This document shows positions 1 through 11,600 of a stretch of DNA of 64,000 nucleotides, piece by piece; the stretch's first letter is position 1; every line of letters begins with the position of its first letter. Location: the NCBI RefSeq assembly GCF_000003815.2, contig NC_049991.1, positions 12,451,123-12,515,122 on the forward strand, written 5' to 3'. Below the pieces are notes generated by a model. It was not told the DNA's origin. It saw only the letters and a program-made list of their open reading frames with translations, and ran no database searches. The translations under genes were made by a program, and so were the position numbers. The stretch is from Branchiostoma floridae. Its lineage: Eukaryota > Chordata > Leptocardii > Amphioxiformes > Branchiostomatidae.

Positions 1-451
1 AGAGCTGAAGCTCTGTATCACATTGGTCTCCGAGTCACTCTGGTGGAGATCTGATAGTTTGCCTTCTTCCATGTTCTCCTTAATATGGTGCAGACTGGTA
101 CACTGATCATTATGTAACGGTCCAAACTGTGCTAAGTACGCAACTGTACTAAGTAAGTTGTACATGGGTTTGGCAGGCAAATGTTTTCATGTTGTTGGAT
201 AGCTACTTTGTACTCCATGATAAATCATAATTACCTATGTTATAATCTACCTAAATATATTTTGTCATGTCCTCTTGTGTGTATGGCCAGGAAGAGAATG
301 ACTTTTGAGCCTTTTCTCCAGCGAAGTGCCGAGCAAGTGTGTGTCCTTTATTGCATCTTTACTTCCATATATACTAATACCAAGGGGGCGATTGATTGAA
401 CCACAGAGGCCAGATCAAGTTATTAAAACATTATGTTTTACACTTTTGTAG
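1..451. other. Leading non-coding stretch
   Basis: This precedes the first recognisable exon of LU gene 1. In the two paralogues the first coding exon is a 34-46 base signal-peptide exon ending one base into a codon before a GT donor. I searched for such an exon here and found no convincing one, so the start of gene 1 probably lies outside the window or further upstream. The short open frames present have no recognisable protein character. Confidence 0.5.
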
Positions 452-3379
452 CGGTGGCCGCTGGAGTGGATGCAGCTTCAACAGTTGCGGCCACGACTGC
501 TGCAGGTGCAGCAACGACTGCTGCAGCTGCAGCCACGACTGCTGCAGCAGGCGCAGCGACTACAGCAGCTGCAGGTGCAGCGACTACAGCGGCTGCAGGT
601 GCAGCTACAACTGCCGCAGCTGGAACAGGAGCCAACAATGCTGCTACGACAGCTGGAGCTGGTGCCACGACCGCTCAGGTATAAAGTCAAAGCTCAAGTT
701 TTGTTATGTAATGTGATAAGTTCGACAGTAGTGTGATACTGTGTTTTTGTCTGTTCTCTTCAATCACTTTCTATAAACCAGAGAAAAGAATGTCAACAAA
801 AAGAATGTAGAATTCAATGGTTTGGTTTAAAAATACTTTAACATAAAACGTTGTCGACTTGTTGCCACAGTATACAACCACTGTCAGCAACGGACCCTGG
901 CACCCAGCTTGAGGATGATGGAAATTATTTTCTCTTCTAACGTTCCTCTCGTTGTTCTTGTTCTAACAGACACCAGTGTCCTGCCTGTCCTGTAACGAAA
1001 CACACGCGGGCTGTGAGAATGCGACGGACGCCTACAACAACACCATCACGTGCACAGGGGGATGCTGGGTAGGTCGATTTCCTTTTCCCGATAAGAGGAA
1101 TGAAATGAGCCATGCCACGGAGGTACAGAAGAATAGTAGCCAGTTAACTTCTTCTATGTGAGTTCAACTTTAGTCTTAGTCTAGATGCAAACCCTAGCGT
1201 ATTTGGCGTAGACAACACACAACGGCTACCAAAGGTAGGAAACACCATGTTATGTTTCGCCTTGTATGCAAAGCGACATTTAAGTGTCTTTTTGGAAGGT
1301 TTCTGTAGCCTCCGTGGATCGGTGGTCTAATTGTAGAAATTGGACTCGTAGTGTCTATAGTATGCTAGTGGATCGAGTCGGCCGGCCAGAGGGTTCATTT
1401 CCTTACCGTGACGGTTTCTGCATTTGTACCAAGAAAGAATGTTTATCACTGTTTTTAAATGCATTACTACAAATGAATAACATACAGTAAGAGATGAGCC
1501 ACCTTGTTTCCCCCGCAGGTGTACCGTGAAGAGACCAGCAGTAACGCCGTGACGTACTCCCGGGGGTGTGGAAGAAGCGACACAAGCGACACAGCCTGTC
1601 AAACCGAGCACCAGAGCGAACGCTGTATGACCGTCTCCGGCGTTAACGTAAAGCCCCGGTCACAAAGCGCGTACGATTCCTTGCGATTCCTTCCGATGCG
1701 CAGGATAATCGCAGTGCGACGTAAGTCGGAAGAAAATCGGAAGCAATGGTTTAAGTATATAAAGCCGTGGTCACAAAGCGCGTAGTGGATCGTACGATGA
1801 GGTCATAAGAGCGTGCCTGTGTCAATCGCAGTGAATCATAGTAAATCGGGGAGCGTCGTATGGCGAAAAATAGAGCTGAAATGGATTTTGAACATGTTCA
1901 AAATTTCGCTATCGTCGTAAGGTTTTATTTGCCCCCATAGCAGAGTTCAATTACGGCAATTTTTGTCTACTGATGAGGTTATAGATTTATGATTTTTTAG
2001 TATGTTGTGATGGTTTCAGTTTTACCTGATATTGTCGATATTGACGAAAAGGGGAAATATATCAGTCGCAACTGCCACAGTCGCAACCAGAGAACAGCGC
2101 GTCACGCACAGGTGATGCAGACAATAGTTTGATCGCTTCATGCACGTGAGTTTATAATTAGATCAAATCTCAGCTCTCGTCGGTCTTGGCACTCTTGGGT
2201 CAGTTTACCATAATCGTAATAACCATGGGGACAACTCGAACATAAAGGCAGGCTCTATGAGTCGGAAATATATATGATATAATGCTTATCATTTGATTTT
2301 TGTATGATGGCATCTTTTTGTTGATAGCATATCATGATACGATCTTCGAAAGAGCCTGACACGTAGAGCCGGCAAGCAGGCCGAGATAACCATACAAGTA
2401 CTCACGCTTGATTTGAACTTTTGCTTGTAATATTGTTGTCATGGTCTTTTTTAATTTATTTTTACAGTTAAAGATATTATAGGAAGGTATTTAACAGCTA
2501 CGTCCACATGTTTGTTGGTTAAAGAAGCACAAAAGCGGTCAGACGGCTATACAGAAGAGACACAAGTGAAAAATCGTGCGATGCTGGAAAAATTTTGAAC
2601 ACCATCCGATGCGTTGCGATGGCTTGCGATGCTTACGATTTTGTTGCGATGTACTGCGCTCATCGTACGATATGCGGAATAGTCCATCGCAAGGAATCGT
2701 ACGCGCTTTGTGACCGGGGCTTTAGTAAACGGCTTTCAAGCAGGTGGCATGGCGCTATAGTATTAAGCTGACTTAATATCATGACAAAGCTGTGAAAAAA
2801 TACAGATGTTCAAATCTGTTGAAATTGGTTTAAGGTTAAATTAGAGTTTAAGGAATTGGCATGAAAGTTTATCTACGTCGGTGAATAACATTATAGTTCT
2901 GGTAAACATTTCAGAGTCAGTTTAAAGTGTTCATAGCAATTGGGTTGAGAAGAGACCTTGAGAAGAAGTCCTAATAGAGTCCTAATTTCTTATGTCAAGG
3001 ACGTTTGAACCTACCATGATAGTAATTTGGCGTTAACATATGCACCATTAGCAACGAAAGATGAAAGCTCCTTGCGTGAAATTATTTAGTCTTAATTCTT
3101 AATGGTCTTATACGTCATAATTCTTGAAACATTCAAACAATTTTTATTGCGTCTAGTGTTTCATGTGAATTCCTCAGCTAGCTAGCAATGTTGTTGTTGA
3201 AGTGCTAGACTAACATGATAATACCATCTCCTCCCCAGGTCTGTCGTCGCTGTTGTACTGCGGCAAACTGTAACCACGCGGCCCTCATGCTGACTGGGAA
3301 GGCGACGGCGGCACACGTCAGCTTCGGCGTTCTCATGGCGTCACTCGTCATGGTCGTGTTCGCACGGGAGTCTGCCTAG
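452..3379 (+). CDS. LU gene 1: Ly6/uPAR-domain surface protein, Ala/Thr-rich stalk (5' partial)
   Basis: Four exons are visible: 452-678, 970-1068, 1519-1647 and 3239-3379 (stop TAG 3377-3379). All have GT-AG borders and phases matching the two paralogues downstream. The first visible exon encodes a hydrophobic start and then an Ala/Thr/Gly repeat stalk, probably O-glycosylated. The next two exons and the start of the last form one three-finger LU domain. It begins CLSCNET, continues with CTGGCW and SRGCG, and closes with CRRCC...CN, the signature end of Ly6/uPAR domains. The last exon continues into a hydrophobic stretch (VSFGVLMASLVMVVF) near the C terminus, suggesting a GPI-anchor signal or a membrane anchor; four polar residues follow it. 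About 197 residues are encoded here; the signal-peptide exon is missing. A transposon occupies most of the third intron and starts three bases after the exon end. Family members are cell-surface or secreted ligand-binding proteins; the ligand here is unknown. Confidence 0.8.
1651..2722. mobile_element. Non-autonomous DNA transposon with long terminal inverted repeats and TA target duplication
   Basis: The left end AAGCCCCGGTCACAAAGCGC is repeated inverted at the right end (about 2688-2722, ending ...GACCGGGGCTT). The matching arms run about 35 bases. A TA dinucleotide flanks both ends (1649-1650 and 2723-2724), the kind of target duplication made by Tc1/mariner-like and some other DNA transposons. 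A second, slightly diverged copy of the terminal repeat lies inside at about 1759-1800, next to another TA. No transposase reading frame is visible, so it is non-autonomous. It lies in the third visible intron of LU gene 1. Confidence 0.85.
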
Positions 3380-4724
3380 CGTCATGCGACGTCATACCAA
3401 CCGTGAAGACGTCACATCATATGTGACATCGTCATACATATATGTCTGAATAGGAATTAGTAATTTAAATTGACGACTGTTCTAGAAAGCTGACGAGGGC
3501 TGGGATGACCCTTTTTTTTACAGAGAGGGTGGCTTATAGAAAAATAATGATTATTTTATTCCTATCAGATTTTATCTAAACAGCGCAATGCAACAGAAAG
3601 ACATGATATGATCAGCAATGTACATATATACCTCTAATATCCCCTCGGCACACATCTGAACTGAGCTGCTGTAAGTGTGCTGTAGGTATAGAAAATGTGT
3701 AAGATGATTTGAATTTCAATGTTTGACGAAAGTTTGAATTGCTAACATGTAACCCTGTCCGGGGATAGTATATGTTACATGTTCTGACTTCCAGAGAAGT
3801 CTATTTTATATGTTCATACTGTACACATAGCAGGCCTTGTGACAGGTGACGGGATGAATCGACATTGCTTTGTACTCATTCAACGGAGAAGACTAAACCC
3901 TAGACTAGTACGTTACACCTGTCCGTACTTTCAAAAGAGTACGCGAAAGAGTTATCACACTAGGATTGTGCAGTACAAAACAACTTGGCCTTTCGTTAAT
4001 TAACTTAAGCATGTTGTTGCCACAGTATTACCTGACGACCAAATAGTGTCATGAAAAGTAAAACTCCTGAAAACGACATTTCTCTGATACAAGGCATACG
4101 ATGACGTCACATTGAAGGTTGATATTTGCTGTACATGTACATAGGGTGGACTGACAATAAAGAAATATATTATGTTAATGTGTGTTTGACAGCTTAAAGA
4201 TGATGGCACTCATCTTCTTATTTGAGTTTAGATAGTGACTGATTGGGTTTGCGACAGGGCAAGGGTGTTTTGTGTAACGCCTTTGGACAGGTTACAGGTT
4301 TCTTTTGTCCCTTAGGTCTAATGTTTCGGTAGCTTCTGCTTTGTATTACACCTTTTATTTGCTTTGGTGACAGCAAAGAGTTTTGTTATGAAGATAAAAC
4401 CTCCTTGGTGACAGGAATATATGATCGTTTCATATTCCGATTGACGCGAGTTTTAAGTTTCTGTATCCCTAGGCCTGTTTGACAGTTTTTGTCAGATCTC
4501 AGCTATTATTATTAGCGATTATTTTCCACATTTAAAGCGAAAAAGACCCACTGTAAAACTCCTTGTGAACTAACTGCCCATGCAATGATATGTAAATCAC
4601 TCGCACTACGTTGCAAAGCGCCACCATACCGTTTGCGTGGGAATTGAACTTTCCTAGGGTCAAATCATGCACCCGAACGGACGTTCACCTCTGGGCGTTC
4701 GCATTGATTGTGCAGTAAGTCAGT
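3380..4724 (+). other. Probable 3' UTR of LU gene 1 and intergenic DNA
   Basis: No coding exon is recognisable here. An AATAAA hexamer at 4156-4161, about 780 bases after the stop codon, could end the LU gene 1 transcript. The remainder up to the P450 gene shows no clear TATA box or repeat. Confidence 0.4.
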
Positions 4725-4757
4725 ATGGTGGGTGTAGGTTTGTTTTCCTTCGTGACG

Positions 4758-5452
4758 ATGGATCTACAGACGCTCTTGTTTCTCCTCCTGCTTGTCATGG
4801 TGATCGTCCTGGTTGTCCGTCAGAGGAGACGTCGTCTGAACCTTCCCCCCGGACCCCGGGGTTTTCCTATCGTGGGGAACCTGTTCAGCATGCGTCCCAG
4901 CAAACTGCTGGCCAACATGGCGGCCTGGCGTCAGCAGTACGGAGATGTGTACAGTCTGAGGCTGTTGAATAGGATCGTTGTTGTGCTGTACGGGTGAGTG
5001 AAAAGGTTATTGGAATAAAGTAGTCTCTTCGAGCGCGCATGTTGCACCCCTGCGTAGTGTATGCGTGAATGTGCGTGTTTGTGTGTGTGACAGTAGTGTC
5101 ACAGGTTTGTGTGTACGTGCGTGCGTGTGTTTGTGTGTGTCTAGCTCTGTCTGTATGTATGTACATTTCGAAGCTAAAATAGTAATTGTTACATTAGGAC
5201 TAGGTCCCTACGAACCCATCGCATACAGGTGTGTTCCCACGCATTGCGTTGCTGGTTCTGCATGTTGATATACTCGTGTGAGCCTCACATGATCTCACAT
5301 GACTGTTGATACAGCGTCATATGGTATATAAGGTCACGATGCAGTAGTTACATAGTTACATAGTACGGCGGGTTTGTTTTATCATACCGATGGTAGAACG
5401 ATGTGTGTGCTTCTGTATATGTATAAATGTGTCTATATGTGCATGTATGTCA

Positions 5453-5511
<59 letters not shown>

Positions 5512-5641
5512 GATATGTTTGTGTCAGTGTGTGTCGATATGTGTGTGCCAGTGTGTGCGCGTGTTTGTGTGTGTGTGTGTTTGTGTGGGTTTATGTATAT
5601 GTGTGTGTACACTCGTCTGTGTCTTGCTGTGTCTTAATATA

Positions 5642-5712
<71 letters not shown>

Positions 5713-7735
5713 GCGTGCGTCCGTGCGTGTGTGAGCGTTTGTTTGTGTTTAATAAGATCTCAATCTCCTGCTTGTTGGACCAACAAAAACCAACAGTTGC
5801 TTTGTTGTCCTTTTATCTAGACACAAGCCAATCCACGATGCTCTTGTCAAACAAGCGGACATATTCTCAGACCGCCCTCCCATCAGGATCCTCAGACGTG
5901 ACCCCGGTACGATTACGCTGTATATTTTGTGCGACTCTATACACTATTGTGGCATAGAAATATCAAAATTTTCTTGGTATGTAGTTTAATTAAAAGGGCA
6001 GGGAAATAAATTTACAGCCACAAATGTTGATAGAGTTCCTGTTGCTTTCATTCAGGAAACTTCATATAAGTACATATCTGCTTCACTGTTTTTTAACAAC
6101 ACAAAACATTTGTCCAATACTGTGGTCCCATTTGATTGTAGCTTCGCTGTATTGGCAAACATTCCGCAATATACATTATTGTGTGTGTGTAACGTACACG
6201 TGAAAAGGACGGTGAAATTGACATCTTTGCGCGTGCCTTGTATATGCAATGATGTTTGATGATGTTTCTGACATGGGGAGAAGAGATGCTATCACAATTA
6301 AACCCAGGGGTGGTATTAGGGTCACATCTTGAAGTGACCTTCGGGTCTTGTTTCGTGGTGAAGTATGAAGTAGAAAAAAAATCTTCTTGTTATAAACACA
6401 GGGTTGGTCATGGCTCGTTACGGAGAACATTGGGCGGAGAGGCGCCGTTTCGCGTTGTCAGCCCTCCGACAGTTCGGCATGGGCAGACGCAGTGCAGAGG
6501 GAAGGATTCGGGAAGAGGCGGCGGCCTTGTGCACCGCTATAAGGTCTCTGGATGGAGCACAGAGGGACATATCCCACCTCTTGGGTAACGCGGTCTCAAA
6601 CATCATCTGCTCCATGTCGTTTGGGAACCGCTTCGAGTACGACGACGCAGAGTTTAAGCGTCTTTCCCACGCGTTTGCCTACCTCGTCGGCTCCAACAAC
6701 AGAAGCATTCTTGCCTTGGTTCGTCAATTTATCATGCCGTACTTGCGTAAGCTGCCCATGATGGGAAACTGGCGGAGTTACGGTATAAAACAGAACGACT
6801 ACGTCATAGACTTCATCATGAAAAGTGCGAAAGAACACAAGGAAACTTTCGACAAGTCTGACATCAGGGACATCATCGACGTGTTCTTAAGCGAAGGCGA
6901 CGGCAGTCGACAAGTCTGACATCAGGGACATCATCGACGTGTTCTTAAGCGAAGGCGACGGCAGTGAGAAGGGCAATGGCGTAAACGAAGAGGCGCTTGG
7001 CACTATCATCAGAGATCTCTTCATCGCCGGTTCCGAAACCACGGCGACAACCTTGAGGTGGGGTCTACTCTACACGGCACTGAACCCAGACGTGCAGACC
7101 AAAGTGCAGGAAGAAATTGACCGCGAGTTTGCGTCGCACGCTCCGCCGTGGTCTGAGCGCGGAAGACTGCCGTACACCGAAGCGACCATCATGGAAATCC
7201 AGCGCATACGCCCGATCGTGCCGCTGAATATTTTCCACGGCAACACCAGCGCCACTACACTGTACGGGTATGACATACCGGCCGGTACATACATCATTCC
7301 CAGTCTCTGGTCGGCCATGATGGACCCGAAAGTGACACCAGAACCCGAGGAGTTCCGACCAGAAAGGTTCCTGGACGACGAGGGGAAGGTGGTGAAGCCG
7401 GAATGGTTTCTACCATTTTCCGCAGGTACATGTTTATGTTTATCTTCTTCAGATTTCTCAAATTTATCAACAGGATGCATTTGGAATAGAGGAATGTTTG
7501 TTTTCCACTAATATGTTTTTGTTCCCTTTTTTTCTGTATCGGCGTAGGTCGGCGACGGTGTTTGGGAGAACAACTTGCCAAAATGGAGCTGTTCCTTTTC
7601 TACACCAGCCTGTTGCAGCACTTCACCTTCAAACTGCCAGACGGCGCCCCTGCACCGCCAATGGACGGCAGTCTTGGATTTGTCTTGTCTCCACCCGCGT
7701 ATGACATATGCGCCGTTCCCAGACACTCTTCATAA
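4758..7735 (+). CDS. Cytochrome P450, CYP2-like; frame broken by a 58-bp tandem duplication
   Basis: Exons are 4758-4993, 5821-5906, 6402-7425 and 7548-7735 (TAA), with GT-AG borders and compatible phases. The product would be a heme-thiolate monooxygenase of the endoplasmic reticulum that oxidises lipophilic substrates using electrons from P450 reductase. It shows an N-terminal membrane helix ([15 protein letters not shown]), a basic stop and the Pro-rich hinge LPPGPRG. It also has the C-helix WxxxR (WAERR), the I-helix AGSETT, the K-helix ExxR (EIQR), FRPERF, and the heme site FSAGRRRCLG, which spans the last intron. ATG 4758 is preferred over ATG 4725 because its context is better (GACGATGG) and it places the membrane helix next to the start. 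Bases 6850-6907 are exactly repeated at 6908-6965; the 58-base extra copy shifts the frame. Counting one copy, the protein is 491 residues with the heme Cys near 434, the usual CYP2 length. As written, the frame stops at 6919. It could be an allele, a young pseudogene or an assembly error. Confidence 0.85.
5054..5745. repeat. GT-rich microsatellite region in P450 intron 1
   Basis: Two long uninterrupted GT runs lie at about 5459-5510 and 5648-5704, within a wider GT-rich stretch. The Cys/Val open frames across it are artefacts of the dinucleotide repeat. Confidence 0.95.
6850..6965 (+). repeat. Exact 58-bp tandem duplication inside the P450 exon
   Basis: Two identical, directly adjacent 58-base copies occupy 6850-6907 and 6908-6965. 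They encode the stretch around [17 protein letters not shown], just before the I-helix. Because 58 is not a multiple of three, everything downstream is out of frame. No GT/AG pair at equivalent positions of the two copies would let splicing remove exactly one unit. Confidence 0.97.
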
Positions 7736-7806
7736 GAAGGACTAGTATCACTCAGACTGACGAAGTTTGAAGTAAAAAGAAATGATTAGTGTTATCATAA
7801 TGAAGG

Positions 7807-7812
7807 AATAAA
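7807..7812 (+). terminator. Polyadenylation signal of the P450 gene
   Basis: This is a canonical AATAAA about 70 bases after the P450 stop codon, at a typical distance for a short 3' UTR. Confidence 0.6.
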
Positions 7813-8699
7813 GACCTTTATTGTAAATATATTTACCCACTGGGTTAAGTACAGGTCGTAACAAAATGATAGTTGACAGATACATGAAATATTTACAATG
7901 CCAAGCAACACATTTATATCATATTCTACTAAATATATCCAGTATTAAGTTTGGTTGACTTTATTGTGAAGCAATGTATTATTATATGATAAAATGAATC
8001 ATTAATTGTTACAGCATTTCAATTATGTGTTAACGTACACTTTATTCATTTGTTTATACACTAGGGTTTTTCCATAAAGCTATTTTGATATTCATTAGAT
8101 GTATTGCATGGCTAAGGCACACTTGAGACAAGCGAAATGATGTCATTGGTAATTGTAGATGACACATCATATCATCATTATCATGGTCATCACCATAGCA
8201 CACTCTTAATGTGATGACAACTCATAAATCATACATAGGCAGTGTTTTGTTATTATGAGACACTCATAAATTATTTGCAACTCCAGTAACCCCGCCCTAC
8301 TTTGTACACGTCTGTACAAAACATTGTCAAGGTCATGCCTTCGCCCAGTCGAGGAGAAGTAAACACAGGAGTTTATTTCGATATTTGCACTATCTACTGA
8401 AGACAACAATGACTGCAACCATATATACGTCTCGGAGAACTATTTCAGAGGGTAACAATGCTAACAAGTGCATTCTGTAAATTGTAAGTAAAGTAAAATT
8501 GAAACATACATGACGGTGCTCAATCTTGCGGAACGATGAAAACAATAAATTAACAATGATCTCTTTTGCAGCAGTGTTTTCATGTGGTCTTGACAACCAC
8601 GTAGGTCTTTCTCACGCTTGATTACTGAAATGTGTACGTTTGAGTGCTGCGCATATACATGAATGTGCCATCAAAGGTATGCTGTGTTTACCTACAGTA
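7813..8699. other. Spacer between convergent genes
   Basis: AT-rich DNA lies between the 3' ends of the P450 (+) and LU gene 2 (-). A reverse-strand AATAAA at 8372-8377 lies about 330 bases beyond the LU gene 2 stop and is a candidate cleavage signal. No coding exon or clear repeat was recognised. Confidence 0.4.
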
Positions 8700-11600
8700 T
8701 TAGTACAGAAGTATTCCAGCAACAAGTGGAATCAGGACGACAATGGCGGAGCTTCTGACTCCTGGCGCTGCGTTTCCTCCAGGTACGGTGAGACCAGCGT
8801 GGTTACAGCGGCTTGTAGCGCAGCACCTGCGACACACCTGTCGTAAAAAAAATACGTTGGCTAGGGTCCCTGTACGTCATATAAGTTATGTCACTAACAT
8901 TACTCTTGTGAGTGTGATACCTTTTTAGAAAAGGAGGCTTACAAAGCCTTTCTAGACTGTCAAAAAGAGGCAAACGGAAAAAGCGGACGTTCTGCTTCAG
9001 TGCCAAGGAAAGCTACCAAGGGGCCCAACATCGACCTTGAATTTTGTCTTTCCAAGACCTAACGTTACCTACAAACCAAATTTCATTAACAATCTATCCA
9101 GAGCTTCTGAAATTATGCTGTGACCTAAAAGATCTGGAAACGCAAAGTCACACTTTTCATGTAGATACCACATATACAAGTCATTAGAACCTAATTTCTT
9201 CACTCACTCACATTTCTATTTGGAAATTGTATGTCATGCCCGTTAAGATATCCTCATAGAAACAAAAAGTCACGAGTAGAAGAAGGTTACACGAAAAATA
9301 CCTCCACTGGGCTGTTGTCGGCGCTTGTACACATCTGGCTCTTTTGGTCCCCTCCACAAGTAGTCCCGCTGTCTTGATGAGCACAGCCTCGCTCCACAGT
9401 CACCGCTCCGGACGTTGTGTTCTCATTCCGAAACACCTGGAACAGATTGTAGTCATCTATATCATAACCATCCCACACACATTGTTAAGATAGCTGCCTA
9501 TCAATAGAGTTGCATTTATTGCCTCCATAGAATTGGAGTTATTGTTTTGGACGTGCTGCCTGTGTGTTTAAGTGTCTGTCTGCCTGTGTCTGTTTACGGA
9601 TATTTGTGGCCAGTATAACAAAAAACCTCCAGATGGATTACTTTACGTAACACCCATTGGCATAATACCGGTCGGCTTACTGCAATTTCTCAAGCAATGC
9701 TAATTTGGCAAATGATCAACGCATCATTTTCTCCAGTTACATGTTGCTGTTACAGCTTACCTTTGCCACTTCTTCTGTGTAAATTATTTTGTCTCTCTGG
9801 TCCTGCTAAAAACATAATATCGTAATTGGAACACACCGCGGAATTGCACGGAGAACGGGCGCGTGGTTGGAAGGGGGTGCACTATACCGGTCGAACGAAA
9901 CACGGCACAATTAACTGCCGCTATGTACCTTTATTCATCCTCTGTTGTTCCTTTCTTTCCTGTTAGTAGTTGCACAAAACAAAAATCTGCTTGAGCATAC
10001 AAAAAGTCATGAGAAAATGGGCGTATACTGACAAGAATTTTCATTTAATTTTGGTCCGTCACAACCGCTATGACGTAAAACTTTACTGCTGGCCGTAGCA
10101 TTAAAAATGGCGGGAAAATGGCGGCGTACGTTCAATTTGACCCATTCAGCCGTAGATCCGGGCTATTATGCAACGGTTCCTCACACTTTTACACGAGTTG
10201 TAGGTCACCAAAAGAAAATCAAGATTGCTGTTGAATCATGCTCGTCTTGTGCCGTGAGCACATGTGATTATTATCTACAAATCCAGCGATGAACGTGACA
10301 GTGTGTTTGTCCCACGACGAGCTCGCCTGCCCCGAAAATGACCTGAAAACTTTTGGCCTTGTTGTCTTCGAATGCATTGTTATCGATGCTTTGTAAATTA
10401 TGTATTGGACACCTAGAAGTGTGCATACCTCAGAAATAACTATTGTTGCATGTGTAGATCTCTTTAAGTTCCACTATTTTTAATCGACCGGTATAAGGCT
10501 TATGACCGGTATTATGCCAATGCATGTTACATTTCTTATGTGGGGGGGTCTTGGAAAGATGACGTCAAATTTGATTATGGTATTTGACGTTGTTGCCTTT
10601 GTTGTTACTTTCTTTTTGGCCACAAACCCTGTATAACAAATGATATCAACCCACCCAGCATCCTCCTCGGCACGGAACAGCTGCAGTGTAGGTTGCAGCT
10701 GCCATGCCACAGCTGTCAGTCTCGTTCCCAGTACAGCGTATGCACGTGACTATGTCCTGATAAGAATAAGAATTGATTTCTTTAAAGGCCCTAGATTTGA
10801 AAATAGCAACAATGTTCGATATTGCTGACAAACCTACAGAACACTTCACGGTGATGAAAACTAATCTTCTCATACATAAAATTTGATTTTTTTTCTTACA
10901 GGTCCTTCATCGTCCTTGAATGCACTATCTACTACACTTACATGGGTCATTGTTGTCACCACAGCAGTAGACGGTGGCTTGGTTGTGGCTGCAGTTGTAA
11001 TGTTTGACGGCGGGTGGGTTACACCTGTAGGCGGTGGTTGGGTTGTAGGTCGTGGTTGGGTTGTATCTGTAGGCGGTGGTTGGGTTGTACCTGTAGGTGG
11101 TGGTTGGCTTGTACCTGTAGGCGGAGGTTGGGTTGCACCTGTAGGTCGTGGCTGGGTTGTACCTGTAAGCGGTGGTTGGGTTGTACCTGTAGGCGGTGGT
11201 TGGGTTGTACCTGTAGGCGGTGGTTGGGTTGTACCTGTAGGTGGTGGTTGGGTTGTATCTGTAGGCGGTGGGTGGTTTGTACCTGTAGGCGGTGGTTGGG
11301 TTGTATTTGTAGGCTGTGGTTGGGTTGTATTTGTAGGCTGTGGTTGTGTTGTAATAGGATCCTGTCCTGACGTGAAGATTACACCTGTTGAATGGATGAA
11401 CAAATAACACAGGCATAAGCGATGCGCCTCTTGCTATTCCGGCGGAACTTCTGTTCCGTTTTCTGTTCCAGGCATCATTTAGGTAGATATACCTAACATG
11501 ATATCACATTTCTATCAGGGATGTTATTGTTGTAGTTCTTATCTTAAGTACTTTTAAGAAAATATAGAAAACATGTTATGCAAAAGAAGGCTTAGAGAAT

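Noticed and set aside
181-399. Possible signal-peptide exon of LU gene 1 in the first 450 bases
   Set aside because: No ATG followed by a hydrophobic run and a phase-1 GT donor could be found, unlike the clear exons in LU genes 2 and 3.
438-668. Minus-strand Ala/Val-rich frame opposite LU gene 1 exon
   Set aside because: It is the antisense of the Ala/Thr repeat, with no splice partners. The plus frame matches the paralogues.
5374-5957. Cys/Val-rich open frames in P450 intron 1
   Set aside because: They are translations of GT microsatellite runs inside an intron, with no protein features.
10883-11407. Gly/Val/Trp-rich and Cys/Arg/Trp-rich open frames opposite the LU gene 2 stalk
   Set aside because: They are antisense shadows of the TTQPPPTG repeat exon. 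The minus frame fits the splice sites, phases and paralogue structure; these do not.
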